A stretch of DNA of 64,000 nt from Cylindrospermum sp. NIES-4074 (GCA_003994795.1 AP018269.1:930001-994000); one strand, 5' to 3'; positions 29,440 to 39,182 are shown, numbered from the stretch's first letter. The notes: generated by a model from the sequence alone, not told the origin. Translations and numbers: made by a program.

Positions 29440-29587
29440 TCACATTTTGCATCAGTCCCAAAACCCGCCTCAGAATGAATTCTGAGTCTAATAGCCAAAG
29501 TCGTCTCAAGACGACTGAGAAAAAGTTTCAGTCCGTTTCAACGGACTTTAGCTATTAGACTGGGAATTAATTCCCAGGCGGTTTAGG
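29440..29587. repeat. Multi-hairpin repeat, copy 2
   Basis: Direct repeat of the element at 29255-29402, same length, with few differences. All stems are preserved. The visible changes fall in a loop (GTTTTAAC to GTTTCAAC) and at the base of the long stem, where AGCTATTAG restores an extra pair with CTAATAGCC. It ends just before the stop of the leftward Uma2 gene, so it could also serve as that gene's transcript end. Confidence 0.8.
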
Positions 29588-29605
29588 CAAATAACGGACA
29601 ATACC

Positions 29606-30277
29606 TCAAACTTCCGGCTCAACTCCCATCGCTCTTAACTGCGCTGCTAATCTCTCAGCCCGTTGGTGTTCTTGTTCCGCTCGTTGGCGTTCTTGTTCCG
29701 CTCGTTGGGCAATTTCCCCATAAGTTAAAAAAGCTGTACCATCAGGGTGGTAAAGCTGTAAAGTTTCCTCACCCAAAACAAAACGAATTTTTAAACGCGG
29801 ACTCACAAAATCTGCCATTTGGGGGATGACATCTAAACCTTCTTCAGACCGCAACCAACCTTGTAAATAATTTTTCTCTGGATCATATATGTAATATTCT
29901 TCCACTCCATAGCGGTCATAGAATAGTAACTTTTTCTCCATTTCGATTTTGCTGTTGCTGGGAGAAAGAATTTCAAACACTACTTGGGGCGGGATGCCTG
30001 CTTCTTTCCATTGCATATAGGACAAGCGATCGCCTTTTGGTCTGCCAATTACCACCAAAACATCAGGCGCATTAACGATCGCATTCTTTCCTTCCACCGG
30101 ATACCAAAATAAATCCCCTGCCACAAACACATTCGGGTCATGAGCAAATAACCAATCTAAGTTTTGTTGAATCTCCACTATCCAGCGAAACTGAATCGTA
30201 TTATTTGCCACTGGCTGTCCGTCGCTATCTGGATAAATCACCTCTGACTGAGTTGGTGACGGGACTTGGGAAACCAT
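29606..30277 (-). CDS. Uma2-family (DUF820) putative endonuclease
   Basis: This 223-residue protein is of the PD-(D/E)xK-fold Uma2 family, which is greatly expanded in cyanobacteria and of unknown biological role. The fold's core is visible as PDVLVVIGRPKGD and VVFEILSPSNSKIEMEKKLLFY, with the conserved Glu and Ser-Asn-x-x-Glu pattern, then YGVEEYYIYDPE. The C-terminus is a heptad-like RAEQERQRAEQEH repeat forming a short coiled coil and ends in VEPEV. ATG 30277 (MVSQVPSPT) follows GAGG by eight bases; the frame is open to 30310. It diverges from uvrA across about 170 bp. Confidence 0.88.
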   Translation of the reverse strand: MVSQVPSPTQSEVIYPDSDGQPVANNTIQFRWIVEIQQNLDWLFAHDPNVFVAGDLFWYPVEGKNAIVNAPDVLVVIGRPKGDRLSYMQWKEAGIPPQVVFEILSPSNSKIEMEKKLLFYDRYGVEEYYIYDPEKNYLQGWLRSEEGLDVIPQMADFVSPRLKIRFVLGEETLQLYHPDGTAFLTYGEIAQRAEQERQRAEQEHQRAERLAAQLRAMGVEPEV

Positions 30278-30448
30278 ATCTATGTCCTCAGCAGGATTTT
30301 TGATGATCATGCTACCAAATTACTAGCTCTTGGGTATAAATCTAGGGTAGCCACTTACTAAAACAGTACGATTGTTCTACTATAAAGGCATTAAAGATAG
30401 TATTATTAAGGACTGTTTCACGGCGCAACATTTTTTTACCTTGTCGAT

Positions 30449-33400
30449 ATGTCAGACCAACCGCTAGCAGCATCCTTAAATGGTAAACTTCCACACCCCA
30501 GTCACAACAGCCAGAATACCATTCGGATTCGGGGTGCTAGGCAGCATAATCTGAAAAATATTGATTTGGAATTACCACGCGATCGCCTAATTGTCTTCAC
30601 GGGCGTTTCTGGTTCTGGTAAGTCTTCTTTGGCTTTTGACACCATCTTCGCCGAAGGGCAGCGTCGCTATGTGGAATCTCTCAGCGCTTACGCCCGACAA
30701 TTTTTAGGGCAGTTGGATAAACCGGATGTGGAAGCGATCGAAGGCTTAAGTCCGGCGATTTCCATTGACCAAAAATCAACTTCCCATAATCCCCGTTCTA
30801 CAGTGGGGACGGTGACAGAGATTTATGATTATCTGCGGCTGTTGTATGGTCGCGCTGGTGAACCCCATTGTCCGTTGTGCGATCGCTCTATTGCCCCCCA
30901 AACCATCGATGAAATGTGCGATCGCATCATGGAACTCCCCGACCGCACCCGCTTCCAAATTCTCGCCCCCGTGATTCGCGGTAAAAAGGGAACTCACCGC
31001 AAACTTTTATCCGGTTTATCGTCCCAAGGATTTACACGCGTGAGGGTAAATGGGGAGGTGCGAGAGCTATCTGACTCCATTGAGTTGGATAAAAATATCA
31101 CACACACCATTGAACTGGTAATTGACCGCTTAGTTAAAAAAGCTGGTATTCAGGAGCGTCTAGTCGATTCTCTCACTACCTGTCTTAAGCAATCTAACGG
31201 AATCGCTATAATTGACGTATTAAATGAGACATTACCACAGCCAGCGCTGGAGCGGTCGGATAGTAAGTATATAGTAACCCATCCAGAAGATAATGGTATT
31301 TCCTCACAAGAATTACCTTCAGAATTGGTGTTTTCTGAAAATTTTGCTTGTCCAGAACATGGTGCGGTGATGGAGGAATTATCACCGCGTTTGTTTTCTT
31401 TTAATTCTCCTTATGGTGCTTGTCCTCACTGTCATGGTATCGGGACTTTAAAGAGATTTTCCCCAGAATTGGTAGTGCCTGACGCAGAAGCACCGGTGTA
31501 TGCGGCGATCGCTCCTTGGTCAGAAAAAGAAAATTCTTACTATTTGGAGTTGCTTTATAGTCTGGGACAGGCTTACGGGTTTGAGTTGCAGACAAATTGG
31601 AGCAAGTTGAGCGCCGCCCAAATCCAGATTATTTTGTATGGGGAAGAGGAAGGAAGCACCAAGGAAGAAAAGAAGCACCAGTTTAAGGGTGTAATTCCCA
31701 TCCTGCAAAGGCAATATGAAGGTGGTTCGGAACTGATTAAGCAGAAGTTGGAAGATTATTTAGTTGATCAACCTTGTGAGGTGTGTGGCGGGAAGCGGTT
31801 AAAACCAGAAGCTTTGGCGGTGAAGTTAGGGCAATATGGCATCTTAGATTTCACTGGAGTGTCGATTCGGGAATGCCGGGAGAGGACAGAGAAGCTCAAA
31901 TTAAGCGATCGGCAAATGCAAATTGCGGATTTAGTTTTGCGAGAAATCAAAGCGAGATTGCAATTTTTGTTAGATGTGGGCTTAGATTACCTCACCCTTG
32001 ACCGTCCAGCCATGACTCTTTCCGGTGGAGAAGCGCAACGCATCCGCCTAGCCACACAAATTGGTTCTGGTTTAACAGGAGTTCTCTACGTTTTAGATGA
32101 ACCAAGTATTGGTTTGCATCAACGAGATAACGGACGGTTGCTGAAAACCTTAACGAGATTGCGCGATTTAGGAAATACATTAATTGTCGTCGAGCATGAT
32201 GAAGAAACAATCCGTGCCGCTGATTATGTAGTTGATATCGGCCCTGGTGCAGGCATTCACGGCGGACATATTATTGCCCAAGGTGATTTACAGGCATTGT
32301 TAACAGCAGAAGATTCTTTAACCGGTGCTTATTTATCCGGCAGGCGAGTTATTACCACCCCAGGACAACGCCGGGAAGGCAATGGACGGAATTTAATCAT
32401 TAAAAATGCCCATCGCAACAACTTAAAAAATATCGATGTGGAAATCCCCTTGGGGAAACTTGTGGCTGTGACTGGGGTTTCCGGTTCTGGTAAATCTACC
32501 CTAATTAACGAATTACTTTATCCCGCACTCCAACACCACCTGCTGAAAAAAGCGCCTTTACCCAAGCAGTTGGGGGAAATTAAGGGATTAAATGCCGTTG
32601 ATAAGGCGATCGTTATTGATCAATCACCTATTGGGAGGACACCACGTTCTAACCCAGCAACTTACACCGGGGTTTTTGATATCATTCGCGATGTCTTTTC
32701 CCAAACTGTCGAAGCGAAAGCTAGAGGTTACAAACCTGGACAATTTTCTTTTAACGTTAAAGGTGGACGTTGCGAAGCTTGTAGCGGACAGGGTGTAAAT
32801 GTCATAGAAATGAACTTTCTCCCTGATGTTTATGTGCAATGCGAAGTTTGCAAAGGTGCAAGATATAACCGCGATACTTTGCAGGTTAAATATAAAGATA
32901 AATCAATTTCTGATGTTCTCAACATGACTGCTGAGGAAAGTTTAGAGTTTTTTACCAACATTCCTAAAGCTGTTACTCGTTTGCAAACTTTAGTTGATGT
33001 CGGTTTGGGTTATGTGCGACTGGGACAACCGGCAACTACTTTATCTGGTGGGGAAGCGCAACGGGTGAAATTAGCAACAGAATTATCTCGTCGTGCGACT
33101 GGGAAGACGCTTTATTTAATTGATGAACCAACGACTGGGTTGTCTTTTTATGATGTGCATAAGTTGTTGGATGTTTTACAGAGATTGGTGGATAAAGGGA
33201 ATTCGATTTTAGTGATTGAACACAATTTAGATGTCATTCGTTGTGCTGATTGGGTGATAGATTTAGGCCCGGAAGGTGGCGATAAAGGGGGAGAAATTAT
33301 TGTCGCGGGAACACCGGAAGATGTGGCGAAAAATGCGAGGTCTTATACTGGGGAGTATTTGCGGCAGGTGTTAAAGCAATATCCGGCGGTGAAGAAGTAG
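30449..33400 (+). CDS. uvrA: UvrABC excision-repair protein UvrA
   Basis: This 983-residue UvrA is the damage-recognition ATPase of nucleotide excision repair, working as a dimer with UvrB. Two ABC modules are present. The first P-loop is [13 protein letters not shown] (about 53-65) and the second is [13 protein letters not shown] near residue 680; the signatures are [14 protein letters not shown] and [14 protein letters not shown]. Zinc-finger cysteines occur as CPLC, CPEH…CPHC, CEVC and CEAC…CEVCKG. All key residues are intact and the length is slightly above the E. coli protein, as is usual in cyanobacteria. The ATG at 30449 begins a variable N-terminal tail before [14 protein letters not shown]. 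Uma2-family genes flank it on both sides. Confidence 0.97.
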   Translation: MSDQPLAASLNGKLPHPSHNSQNTIRIRGARQHNLKNIDLELPRDRLIVFTGVSGSGKSSLAFDTIFAEGQRRYVESLSAYARQFLGQLDKPDVEAIEGLSPAISIDQKSTSHNPRSTVGTVTEIYDYLRLLYGRAGEPHCPLCDRSIAPQTIDEMCDRIMELPDRTRFQILAPVIRGKKGTHRKLLSGLSSQGFTRVRVNGEVRELSDSIELDKNITHTIELVIDRLVKKAGIQERLVDSLTTCLKQSNGIAIIDVLNETLPQPALERSDSKYIVTHPEDNGISSQELPSELVFSENFACPEHGAVMEELSPRLFSFNSPYGACPHCHGIGTLKRFSPELVVPDAEAPVYAAIAPWSEKENSYYLELLYSLGQAYGFELQTNWSKLSAAQIQIILYGEEEGSTKEEKKHQFKGVIPILQRQYEGGSELIKQKLEDYLVDQPCEVCGGKRLKPEALAVKLGQYGILDFTGVSIRECRERTEKLKLSDRQMQIADLVLREIKARLQFLLDVGLDYLTLDRPAMTLSGGEAQRIRLATQIGSGLTGVLYVLDEPSIGLHQRDNGRLLKTLTRLRDLGNTLIVVEHDEETIRAADYVVDIGPGAGIHGGHIIAQGDLQALLTAEDSLTGAYLSGRRVITTPGQRREGNGRNLIIKNAHRNNLKNIDVEIPLGKLVAVTGVSGSGKSTLINELLYPALQHHLLKKAPLPKQLGEIKGLNAVDKAIVIDQSPIGRTPRSNPATYTGVFDIIRDVFSQTVEAKARGYKPGQFSFNVKGGRCEACSGQGVNVIEMNFLPDVYVQCEVCKGARYNRDTLQVKYKDKSISDVLNMTAEESLEFFTNIPKAVTRLQTLVDVGLGYVRLGQPATTLSGGEAQRVKLATELSRRATGKTLYLIDEPTTGLSFYDVHKLLDVLQRLVDKGNSILVIEHNLDVIRCADWVIDLGPEGGDKGGEIIVAGTPEDVAKNARSYTGEYLRQVLKQYPAVKK

Positions 33401-33407
33401 AATTGTG

Positions 33408-33472
33408 TCACGCAAAGACGCATACCGCTAAGGCGGAACCCGCTTTCTTAGGCGCAAAGACAAGAGCGCAAA
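33408..33472. repeat. Intergenic repeat of the GCGCAAAG type
   Basis: Downstream of uvrA, CACGCAAAGACGC and GGCGCAAAGACAAGAGCGCAA form a low-complexity repeat. Related TCTGCGCCTTTGCG/CTCTGCGCCTCTGCG sequences (opposite orientation) occur at 36495-36525 and 58969-58990. It is a dispersed non-coding repeat with no evident function. Confidence 0.45.
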
Positions 33473-33514
33473 AGAGAAATGCTGTACTATTAAAGTAGTG
33501 GAAACTCTATCTAT

Positions 33515-34069
33515 ATGCACCTGACTATTAAAGATGTAGAAAGACTACAACAAAAGCTAGAAGATGAACAGCAGGACTATCAAATAGAACTGCAAGAAGG
33601 AAATATTTTAGTTATGGGGCCATCAGACATTGAATCTAGTGAAATCGGTGCTGAGTTGATTAGGTTATTAGGTAATTGGATAAAACCTCGCAAACTTGGG
33701 CGGATATTTGACTCAAGTGGTGGATTTATCATGCCTAACACAGATTTACGCGCCCCAGATGTTTCTTTTGTAGCTGCGGAAAGATTAAAACGCACTGTGC
33801 GAGATTTTGGTCAGTTAGTACCTGATTTGGTTGTCGAAATTAAATCTAAAACAGACAGAGTTGCTAAATTGGAAGATAAAATTCAGCTATTTTTAGAATT
33901 AGGTGCAAGGGTAGGAATTTTAATTAATCCTGATAAGTTAACTGTGAGTGTCTATCGTCCCAATGGTGATATTGAAGTTTTGATGGGTGAGGATAAGTTA
34001 ACTATTGTTGAGCTATTTCCTGGTTGGGAAGTTGCGATTTCTGAGTTATGGCCGCCCGTGTTTGAATGA
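33515..34069 (+). CDS. Uma2-family (DUF820) putative endonuclease
   Basis: This 184-residue Uma2/PD-(D/E)xK-fold protein is the second in the window. It has the typical order: an N-terminal helix (LTIKDVERLQQKLEDEQ), the GNILVMGPSDIESSEIGAELI segment near residues 30-50, the core DLRAPDVSFV, then LVPDLVVEIKSKTDRVAKLEDKIQLF with the conserved E-x-K-S, and VGILINP. It lacks the C-terminal coiled coil of the other copy. The start is ATG 33515. It is followed by about 160 bp before the AlbA_2 gene, so it may or may not be co-transcribed with it. Confidence 0.88.
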   Translation: MHLTIKDVERLQQKLEDEQQDYQIELQEGNILVMGPSDIESSEIGAELIRLLGNWIKPRKLGRIFDSSGGFIMPNTDLRAPDVSFVAAERLKRTVRDFGQLVPDLVVEIKSKTDRVAKLEDKIQLFLELGARVGILINPDKLTVSVYRPNGDIEVLMGEDKLTIVELFPGWEVAISELWPPVFE

Positions 34070-34227
34070 TTTTAAGTGCTGGCTGAATAGGATTTCAATA
34101 CTTTACCTTAGTGGCGAATTATCAATAATTTGAGTTTGTTTACTGGAAACTATTTACGGCAAGTGTTAAAGCAGTGTCTGGCAAATAAAAGCACTATTAA
34201 CAATAGATAGAGAAAAGGAGGAGCTAC

Positions 34228-35421
34228 ATGAATGATCAGGAGTTAGAAGTTCTCCTAAGCAATATGGAATCGGATCGGGTAGAACGTAAAGCTTCAATAT
34301 CCGATAGAGGTAAACTTTGCGAAGCGATTTGTGCATTTGCTAATGATTTACCAAACCACCAACAACCAGGAGTTTTATTTATTGGTGTTCATGATAATGG
34401 CAGATGCGCTAACCTTTCCATAGATGATCAACTTCTGCTGACACTTTCAGGTATGCGGGATGATGGCAACATCTTACCTTTTCCATCAACCATTGTCCAA
34501 AAACGAAATATTAGCGGATGTGAACTAGCAGTAGTAATTGTAGAACCTTCAGATGCTCCACCTGTACGTTTTAAGGGACGTGTTTGGATTAGAGTCGGCC
34601 CCCGCAGAGCAACTGCTACAGCAGAAGAAGAACGCCGTTTAGCTGAAAAAAGACGTTCAAAAGATTTACCTTTCGATCTTCGACCATTAACATCAGCTAG
34701 CTTGGATGATTTAGATTTAGAAATTTTTCGTCGAGTTTATTTACCATCATCTTTAGCAAACGATGTTTTGCAAGAAAATCAACGTTCAGATGAACAACAA
34801 CTCAAATCAATGCGGTTTGCAACAATTGCTCTGTCGCCTAAGCCAACTGTTTTAGGTGTATTGGTTATTGGTAATGACCCTAGACAATTCGTTCCCGGTG
34901 CATATATTCAATTTCTCCGTATTGATGGTACTGAGTTAACAGACCCGATTAAAGACCAAAAAGAAATTGGTGGTGCCCTTCCAGATTTGTTGCGGATGCT
35001 GGACGAAACTTTTCAAGTTAATATCTCAGTGGCAACAGACATCACTGCTCAACCAGTTGAATTACAACAACCTGATTACCCAATAGTTGCTTTACAACAA
35101 TTAGGAAGAAATGCGGTCATGCACCGTACCTATGAAGGGACAAATGCGCCAGTAAGAATTACATGGTTTAATGACCGTATTGAAATTCAAAATCCTGGTG
35201 GGCCTTTTGGTCAAGTAAATCGGCAAAATTTTGGACAACCAGGCATAACTGATTATCGCAATCCTCACCTTGCTGAAGCGATGAAAAATCTTGGTTATGT
35301 CCAAAGATTTGGTTTAGGGATTGAACTAGCACGTCAGCAACTTCTGAAAAATGGAAATCCACCTCTAGAATTCACTGTGGAAGATGCTCATATATTGGTC
35401 ACACTGAAGAGAAAACTATGA
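34228..35421 (+). CDS. AlbA_2 (Schlafen-like) / HATPase transcriptional-regulator-like protein
   Basis: This 397-residue protein starts at ATG 34228 behind a strong AAAGGAGGAG site. The N-terminal AlbA_2/Schlafen-type domain (about 1-130) contains ESDRVERKAS and the GVLFIGVHDNG core, then WIRVGPRRATATAEEERRL. The C-terminal region is a GHKL/HATPase_c_4 module with NAVMHRTYEGTNAPVRITW (N-box) and RIEIQNPGGPFG, and later GLGIELARQQL. This is the COG2865-type architecture, assumed to bind nucleic acid and ATP and often found near conflict-system or mobile genes. Its stop overlaps the ParA-like gene's start by four bases (ATGA), so the two are coupled. Confidence 0.85.
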   Translation: MNDQELEVLLSNMESDRVERKASISDRGKLCEAICAFANDLPNHQQPGVLFIGVHDNGRCANLSIDDQLLLTLSGMRDDGNILPFPSTIVQKRNISGCELAVVIVEPSDAPPVRFKGRVWIRVGPRRATATAEEERRLAEKRRSKDLPFDLRPLTSASLDDLDLEIFRRVYLPSSLANDVLQENQRSDEQQLKSMRFATIALSPKPTVLGVLVIGNDPRQFVPGAYIQFLRIDGTELTDPIKDQKEIGGALPDLLRMLDETFQVNISVATDITAQPVELQQPDYPIVALQQLGRNAVMHRTYEGTNAPVRITWFNDRIEIQNPGGPFGQVNRQNFGQPGITDYRNPHLAEAMKNLGYVQRFGLGIELARQQLLKNGNPPLEFTVEDAHILVTLKRKL

Positions 35422-36479
35422 GTGCAAAGATTATTGCTTTCTTTAATAACAAGGGAGGAGTTGGTAAAACTTCTTTGGTTTATCACTTGGCATGGATGTA
35501 TCAAGATTTAGGACTGCGGGTAGTTGCGGCCGATCTAGACCCCCAAGCTAATCTTACTGCTGCCTTCTTAGATGAGGAACGTTTGGAAACATTGTGGCTT
35601 CAAGATGGTAAGATAAACACTATTTTTGATTGTGTAAAACCACTCTTAACGGGTATTGGTGATATTGATAATCCACATTTAGAATATATTCAAGAAAATC
35701 ATTTATCAGAAGAGCTAAGATCATTATCTTTTTCTCCAGAATTAGGAAGATTAGCCCTTTTACCTGGAGAGTTAACACTTTCTAGTTTTGAAGATGAGCT
35801 TTCAGCGCAGTGGAATAATTGTCTTGGTGGAGGTGGTAAAAATAGAGCTTTGCAGGTAACTTCTGTTTTTTGGAGAATTTTGCAAAAAACAGCAGCCTCT
35901 CATCAAGCAAATCTAATCTTAATAGATTTAAGCCCTAGCTTAGGAGCAATAAATCGTGCAGCAATTATTGCAGCAGATTATATTGTTATACCACTGACAT
36001 CAGATTACTTCTCTCTACAAGGTTTGCGAACCATTGGTTATAGTTTTCAAACTTGGAGAAACGACTGGAAAGATAGATTAAATCGAAATAATGTTAACAA
36101 TCTGCCATTACCCAAGGGTGACATAAAGCCTGTTGGTTACATAGCTTGGCAGTTACCAATGCGATTAGACCGTCCAGCGCAGGCACATAATCGCTTATTA
36201 GCTGAAATTCCCAAAGCTTACCGAGAATTAGTTTTAAATCAGTCTGTTGAAAATAATAATATATCTATAGAAAATGATCCAAACTGTCTAGCCTTACTCA
36301 AAAACTACCATAGCTTAATGTCAATGGCTCAAGAAGCGCATAAACCGATGTTCCACTTAAAACCTGCTGATGGTGCAATTGGTGCTCATACTAAAGTAGT
36401 GAGAAATGTTTATAAAGATTTTAAGAATTTAGCTTACAAAATAGCAGAAAGAACACAAGTTAATATTCCATCAACTTAG
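35418..36479 (+). CDS. ParA/MinD-type P-loop ATPase
   Basis: This 353-residue ATPase has the deviant Walker A motif NNKGGVGKTS at residues 10-19, the VVAADLDPQANLTAAFL Walker A' region (about 35-51), and the Walker B LILIDLSPSLGAINRAA. It matches ParA-like proteins that partition DNA or position complexes. No ParB-like gene, parS-like array or plasmid replication gene is nearby. Instead it overlaps the upstream AlbA_2/HATPase gene by ATGA. Orphan ParA proteins of this kind are often chromosomal members of accessory modules. The C-terminal ~80 residues (after about 270) resemble nothing I know. Confidence 0.88.
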   Translation: MSAKIIAFFNNKGGVGKTSLVYHLAWMYQDLGLRVVAADLDPQANLTAAFLDEERLETLWLQDGKINTIFDCVKPLLTGIGDIDNPHLEYIQENHLSEELRSLSFSPELGRLALLPGELTLSSFEDELSAQWNNCLGGGGKNRALQVTSVFWRILQKTAASHQANLILIDLSPSLGAINRAAIIAADYIVIPLTSDYFSLQGLRTIGYSFQTWRNDWKDRLNRNNVNNLPLPKGDIKPVGYIAWQLPMRLDRPAQAHNRLLAEIPKAYRELVLNQSVENNNISIENDPNCLALLKNYHSLMSMAQEAHKPMFHLKPADGAIGAHTKVVRNVYKDFKNLAYKIAERTQVNIPST

Positions 36480-36617
36480 CGATTGCCCTCTTTCCTCTCT
36501 GCGTCCTCTGCGCCTCTGCGGTTCGTTCCTCGCCCACCCTCAACACCAATGCAAAAATGAGAAATAACCAAAAATGCGTAGACGCAAAGTGTCCAACATT
36601 AACCCACCTGTAAAGAA
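36480..36617. other. Intergenic gap with dispersed repeat
   Basis: Between the convergent ParA-like and DUF928 genes. It contains CTCTGCGTCCTCTGCGCCTC, part of the dispersed GCGCCTTTGCG-type repeat, and no gene. No clear terminator is seen. Confidence 0.4.
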
Positions 36618-37511
36618 TCACATTCCAGTAGACGATTTATCCTCCTCCAGTTGAAAAACTGGTTCCTGTGCTAAAGACCTTAAACCAAACAAATTGAAAA
36701 TATCTACCCAATCTCTGACTAAATCTTTATCATTGGGATTAGAAACACGTAAATCAAGTAGCGTTTTTACAGCGTCGTGCCAATAATAATTCTCGACGTA
36801 AATTAGTAATCGGTCTATACTTTCTTCATATTTCATTAATTGTTCAGCTACTATTGGAGACGGTTCCTCTCTTTTTATCCAGCCAATAGCACTCGGATTA
36901 GCAATGAAATCTTCAGGATCGCATATTAGAGAAAAACGCCACCAATAGTAATTACCAACTTTCAAACCGGGGAAATCAGCAGGTAAAGTATAGGCAAAAA
37001 TGCCATTACTAGCCTTTAAAGGTAAAGTTTTTTCTAAAATTATCTCATTACTCTTTTCATCCCTCAACAAAAATAATACTTGTTTAGCAGTAGTAGCTTG
37101 AGATATATGCACAAAAAATGTAGGGCGATCGCTTATAGTATTCTCTACAACTATCTCTGATCTCTTGATTGATGCTGGCTTTGCCGGCACAACCGCACTA
37201 ATTTTATCCCTGCAATTGAAGTCACCAGCGAGTGCTGCTTGATTATTACTGCGAGTCACTCTGACACGAGGTATTTTCCCAAAGGGGTGGGGGCTAGTAC
37301 GGCGTCTTAGTGCTGCTGGTTTTACTGGTTGGGAACTTGGTTCCACAGAATTAGGAGATGAGGGTATTGCTATTGCTGCTAAACTTGTCAACAGCAAATC
37401 TGTAGATACACTTAAAGATAGCGTAATCAGCACCAGAGTTTTTTTAGCATTTTCAATAACTAAATAGGGCTTGCTGAAAAAGTCAAGAAAAGGAAAGAGA
37501 AGAATTAACAA
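36618..37511 (-). CDS. DUF928 protein whose 5' end is interrupted by an insertion sequence
   Basis: From residue 18 onward this is a DUF928 protein, a cyanobacterial exported family of unknown function. The hydrophobic signal region is KKTLVLITLSLSVSTDLL; the DUF928 core includes ISQATTAKQVLFLLRD, NYYWWRFSLICDP and NYYWHDAVKTLLDLR. The first 17 codons (MLILLFPFLDFFSKPYL) are not native: they are encoded by the end of the insertion sequence at 37466-39139. Removing the IS and one copy of the flanking AAAT rejoins the frame to an ATG at 39156 and gives MLSAYLVIENAKKTLVL, a normal signal peptide. The present frame starts inside the IS and overlaps the transposase end by 29 bp. Whether it is still expressed is unknown. 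Confidence 0.8.
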   Translation of the reverse strand: MLILLFPFLDFFSKPYLVIENAKKTLVLITLSLSVSTDLLLTSLAAIAIPSSPNSVEPSSQPVKPAALRRRTSPHPFGKIPRVRVTRSNNQAALAGDFNCRDKISAVVPAKPASIKRSEIVVENTISDRPTFFVHISQATTAKQVLFLLRDEKSNEIILEKTLPLKASNGIFAYTLPADFPGLKVGNYYWWRFSLICDPEDFIANPSAIGWIKREEPSPIVAEQLMKYEESIDRLLIYVENYYWHDAVKTLLDLRVSNPNDKDLVRDWVDIFNLFGLRSLAQEPVFQLEEDKSSTGM

Positions 37512-39139
37512 AATAGTCAGACAGAGTAAAAAATAAGTTTTTATTGGATGAATTCCCTGAACGATAACTTTCGTTAATACGAGAGCGAAAAAAAGACGTT
37601 GTTCTGAAAAAATGACACAAAAATCCCCAAAAAAGCCGTGATAACAAGGTAGAAAGATTCATAACTAAAAAAGAAATAGCAATAGAAGTTAAAGAAGTAT
37701 GAGGCAGTTTAGCCATGATTCTACCCAGGCTAAATCTTCGTTTACCTTGTCCAAATTTGCCCTCAATACAGTTACGAATTCTTTCATCATCAGCAGCTTG
37801 TTTCTTATTTTCTTTACTAACATTTTTGGGTGGTCTTCCTAATGGCGGACCACTGATTCTAATTCCTCTGTCTTGACACCAAGCTCTATTTTCCCTTGTG
37901 CGATAAATCTTATCAACATGAACTGATTCAGGATAATATCCAGTGTAATTTTTATAGGCTTCTACTTGTGATTTTAAGTCCCCTGATTCATTAAAATTAT
38001 TCCAACTGATGTGGTCTAAAAATACATAGCCATCAAAGCAACTGGCGGAAAACTTGGCCCCAAACTCTGTGTTTTTAGCTGCTTTGCCACGAACTATGGG
38101 ACGAATATGCGGTTGACTTAAACTCACAATCCTATCTTCTATACTCCGGTTTTTATTTTCATATAACCATAATTGTTGACGATATACTTCTGTGACTACT
38201 AACAACATTTTATATTGTCTGTTGCTCAGTTTTAATAGTGACGCATCTGAATCTATTAGTTGCTGAATGTGCGCTAAATTTCTTTTGATGTATTGTAGTT
38301 GCTTTTTAATTGCTTCTCTTCTTTGTTTAACTGTTGGTCTTCTTCTTCTGGCTACTGCCAAATAATTCTTTCTCGCTCTTTTTCTATAGGTTCTTGGTTT
38401 GTTATTTGTTTTTCCCAAGAGGGAGTTATATAATGTATCTATAATTATTTCTGTCTGCTTTCTCGCTTGATTTAATAATCCTAAATCTGTGGGATAACTT
38501 ATATCTGATGGCGCACAACTTGCATCTAATATTAATTTCCCTCGATTAGTCGCCTCACTTTTTGAATCCTCGACCTCTGACTTTTTTGATTTTACTTCTG
38601 CCTCCTCTTGACTTTCTAACGCCTTTTTGACTATTTCTTGATTCAATTTGTTGACTAAGTTCATATCTATTCTTTCTCGAAAATGAACCATCATTGATGA
38701 GTCAAATGGGGAATTATTACTATAGGCTGACATTCCTATAAAGTATTGCAGATAGGGATTCTCTCTTATTTGCTCCACTATTTCTCTATCACTTATTCCT
38801 AGTTTTTCTTTGATTATTAATGCTCCTAATGCCATTCTAAATGTTTTCGCTGGCGCGCCTGTTTCTTCTGTAAATATGGCTGCGTATTCTGCCTCAAATT
38901 CTGACCAAGGTATTATTTCCGCTAACATCACCCAGCGGTTATCGGCTGCTAGTTTTCCCCCAAAGGGTAGTTCAAATTCTTCTGGTGGCGTGTCTTGTTT
39001 CTGCTCTTTTCGATACATTTTGATGCACCTTAATGCAAGGGTTTTTACTTATTTTACCCTTTTTCCTTCCACCTCGTTCCTCTTTTCTAACCCTCAAGCT
39101 CTTTATTTATCTAGCTTTTGGCTTTATTCAGCAAGCCCT
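37466..39139 (-). mobile_element. Complete IS5-superfamily-like insertion sequence, 1674 bp
   Basis: The ends are inverted copies: AGGGCTTGCTGAAAAA on the left and, reading inward from the right, AGGGCTTGCTGAATAA (16 bp, one mismatch). AAAT is duplicated on both sides (37462-37465 and 39140-39143). It contains one full transposase gene. It is inserted in the 5' end of a DUF928 gene; excision restores an uninterrupted frame. The intact gene and clean duplication indicate a recent insertion. Confidence 0.88.
37483..39018 (-). CDS. DDE transposase, IS5-superfamily type
   Basis: This 511-residue protein appears full length. The N-terminal transposase domain (DUF772-like) contains WSEFEAEYAAIF and EKLGISDREIVEQIRENPYL, then FDSSMMVHFRERI. 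The first catalytic Asp is in LILDASCAPSDISYPTD (about 164-180), the second in ESVHVDKIYRTRENRAW, and the Glu in RNCIEGKFGQGKRRFSL; R and Y partners follow. A basic insertion (about 205-290) separates the first two Asps, as in larger IS5/IS1182-like enzymes. The start is ATG 39018. The C-terminus runs almost to the IS end. No frameshift or stop is seen, so the element may be active. Confidence 0.88.
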   Translation of the reverse strand: MYRKEQKQDTPPEEFELPFGGKLAADNRWVMLAEIIPWSEFEAEYAAIFTEETGAPAKTFRMALGALIIKEKLGISDREIVEQIRENPYLQYFIGMSAYSNNSPFDSSMMVHFRERIDMNLVNKLNQEIVKKALESQEEAEVKSKKSEVEDSKSEATNRGKLILDASCAPSDISYPTDLGLLNQARKQTEIIIDTLYNSLLGKTNNKPRTYRKRARKNYLAVARRRRPTVKQRREAIKKQLQYIKRNLAHIQQLIDSDASLLKLSNRQYKMLLVVTEVYRQQLWLYENKNRSIEDRIVSLSQPHIRPIVRGKAAKNTEFGAKFSASCFDGYVFLDHISWNNFNESGDLKSQVEAYKNYTGYYPESVHVDKIYRTRENRAWCQDRGIRISGPPLGRPPKNVSKENKKQAADDERIRNCIEGKFGQGKRRFSLGRIMAKLPHTSLTSIAISFLVMNLSTLLSRLFWGFLCHFFRTTSFFRSRINESYRSGNSSNKNLFFTLSDYFVNSSLSFS

Positions 39140-39182
39140 AAATAAGCAGATAACATTGGGCACAAGTCGTTTTAAATTGGCA

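Noticed and set aside
35418-36479. ParA as evidence of an integrated plasmid
   Set aside because: No ParB, replication gene or parS-like array is present and the surrounding genes are chromosomal; orphan ParA proteins are common.
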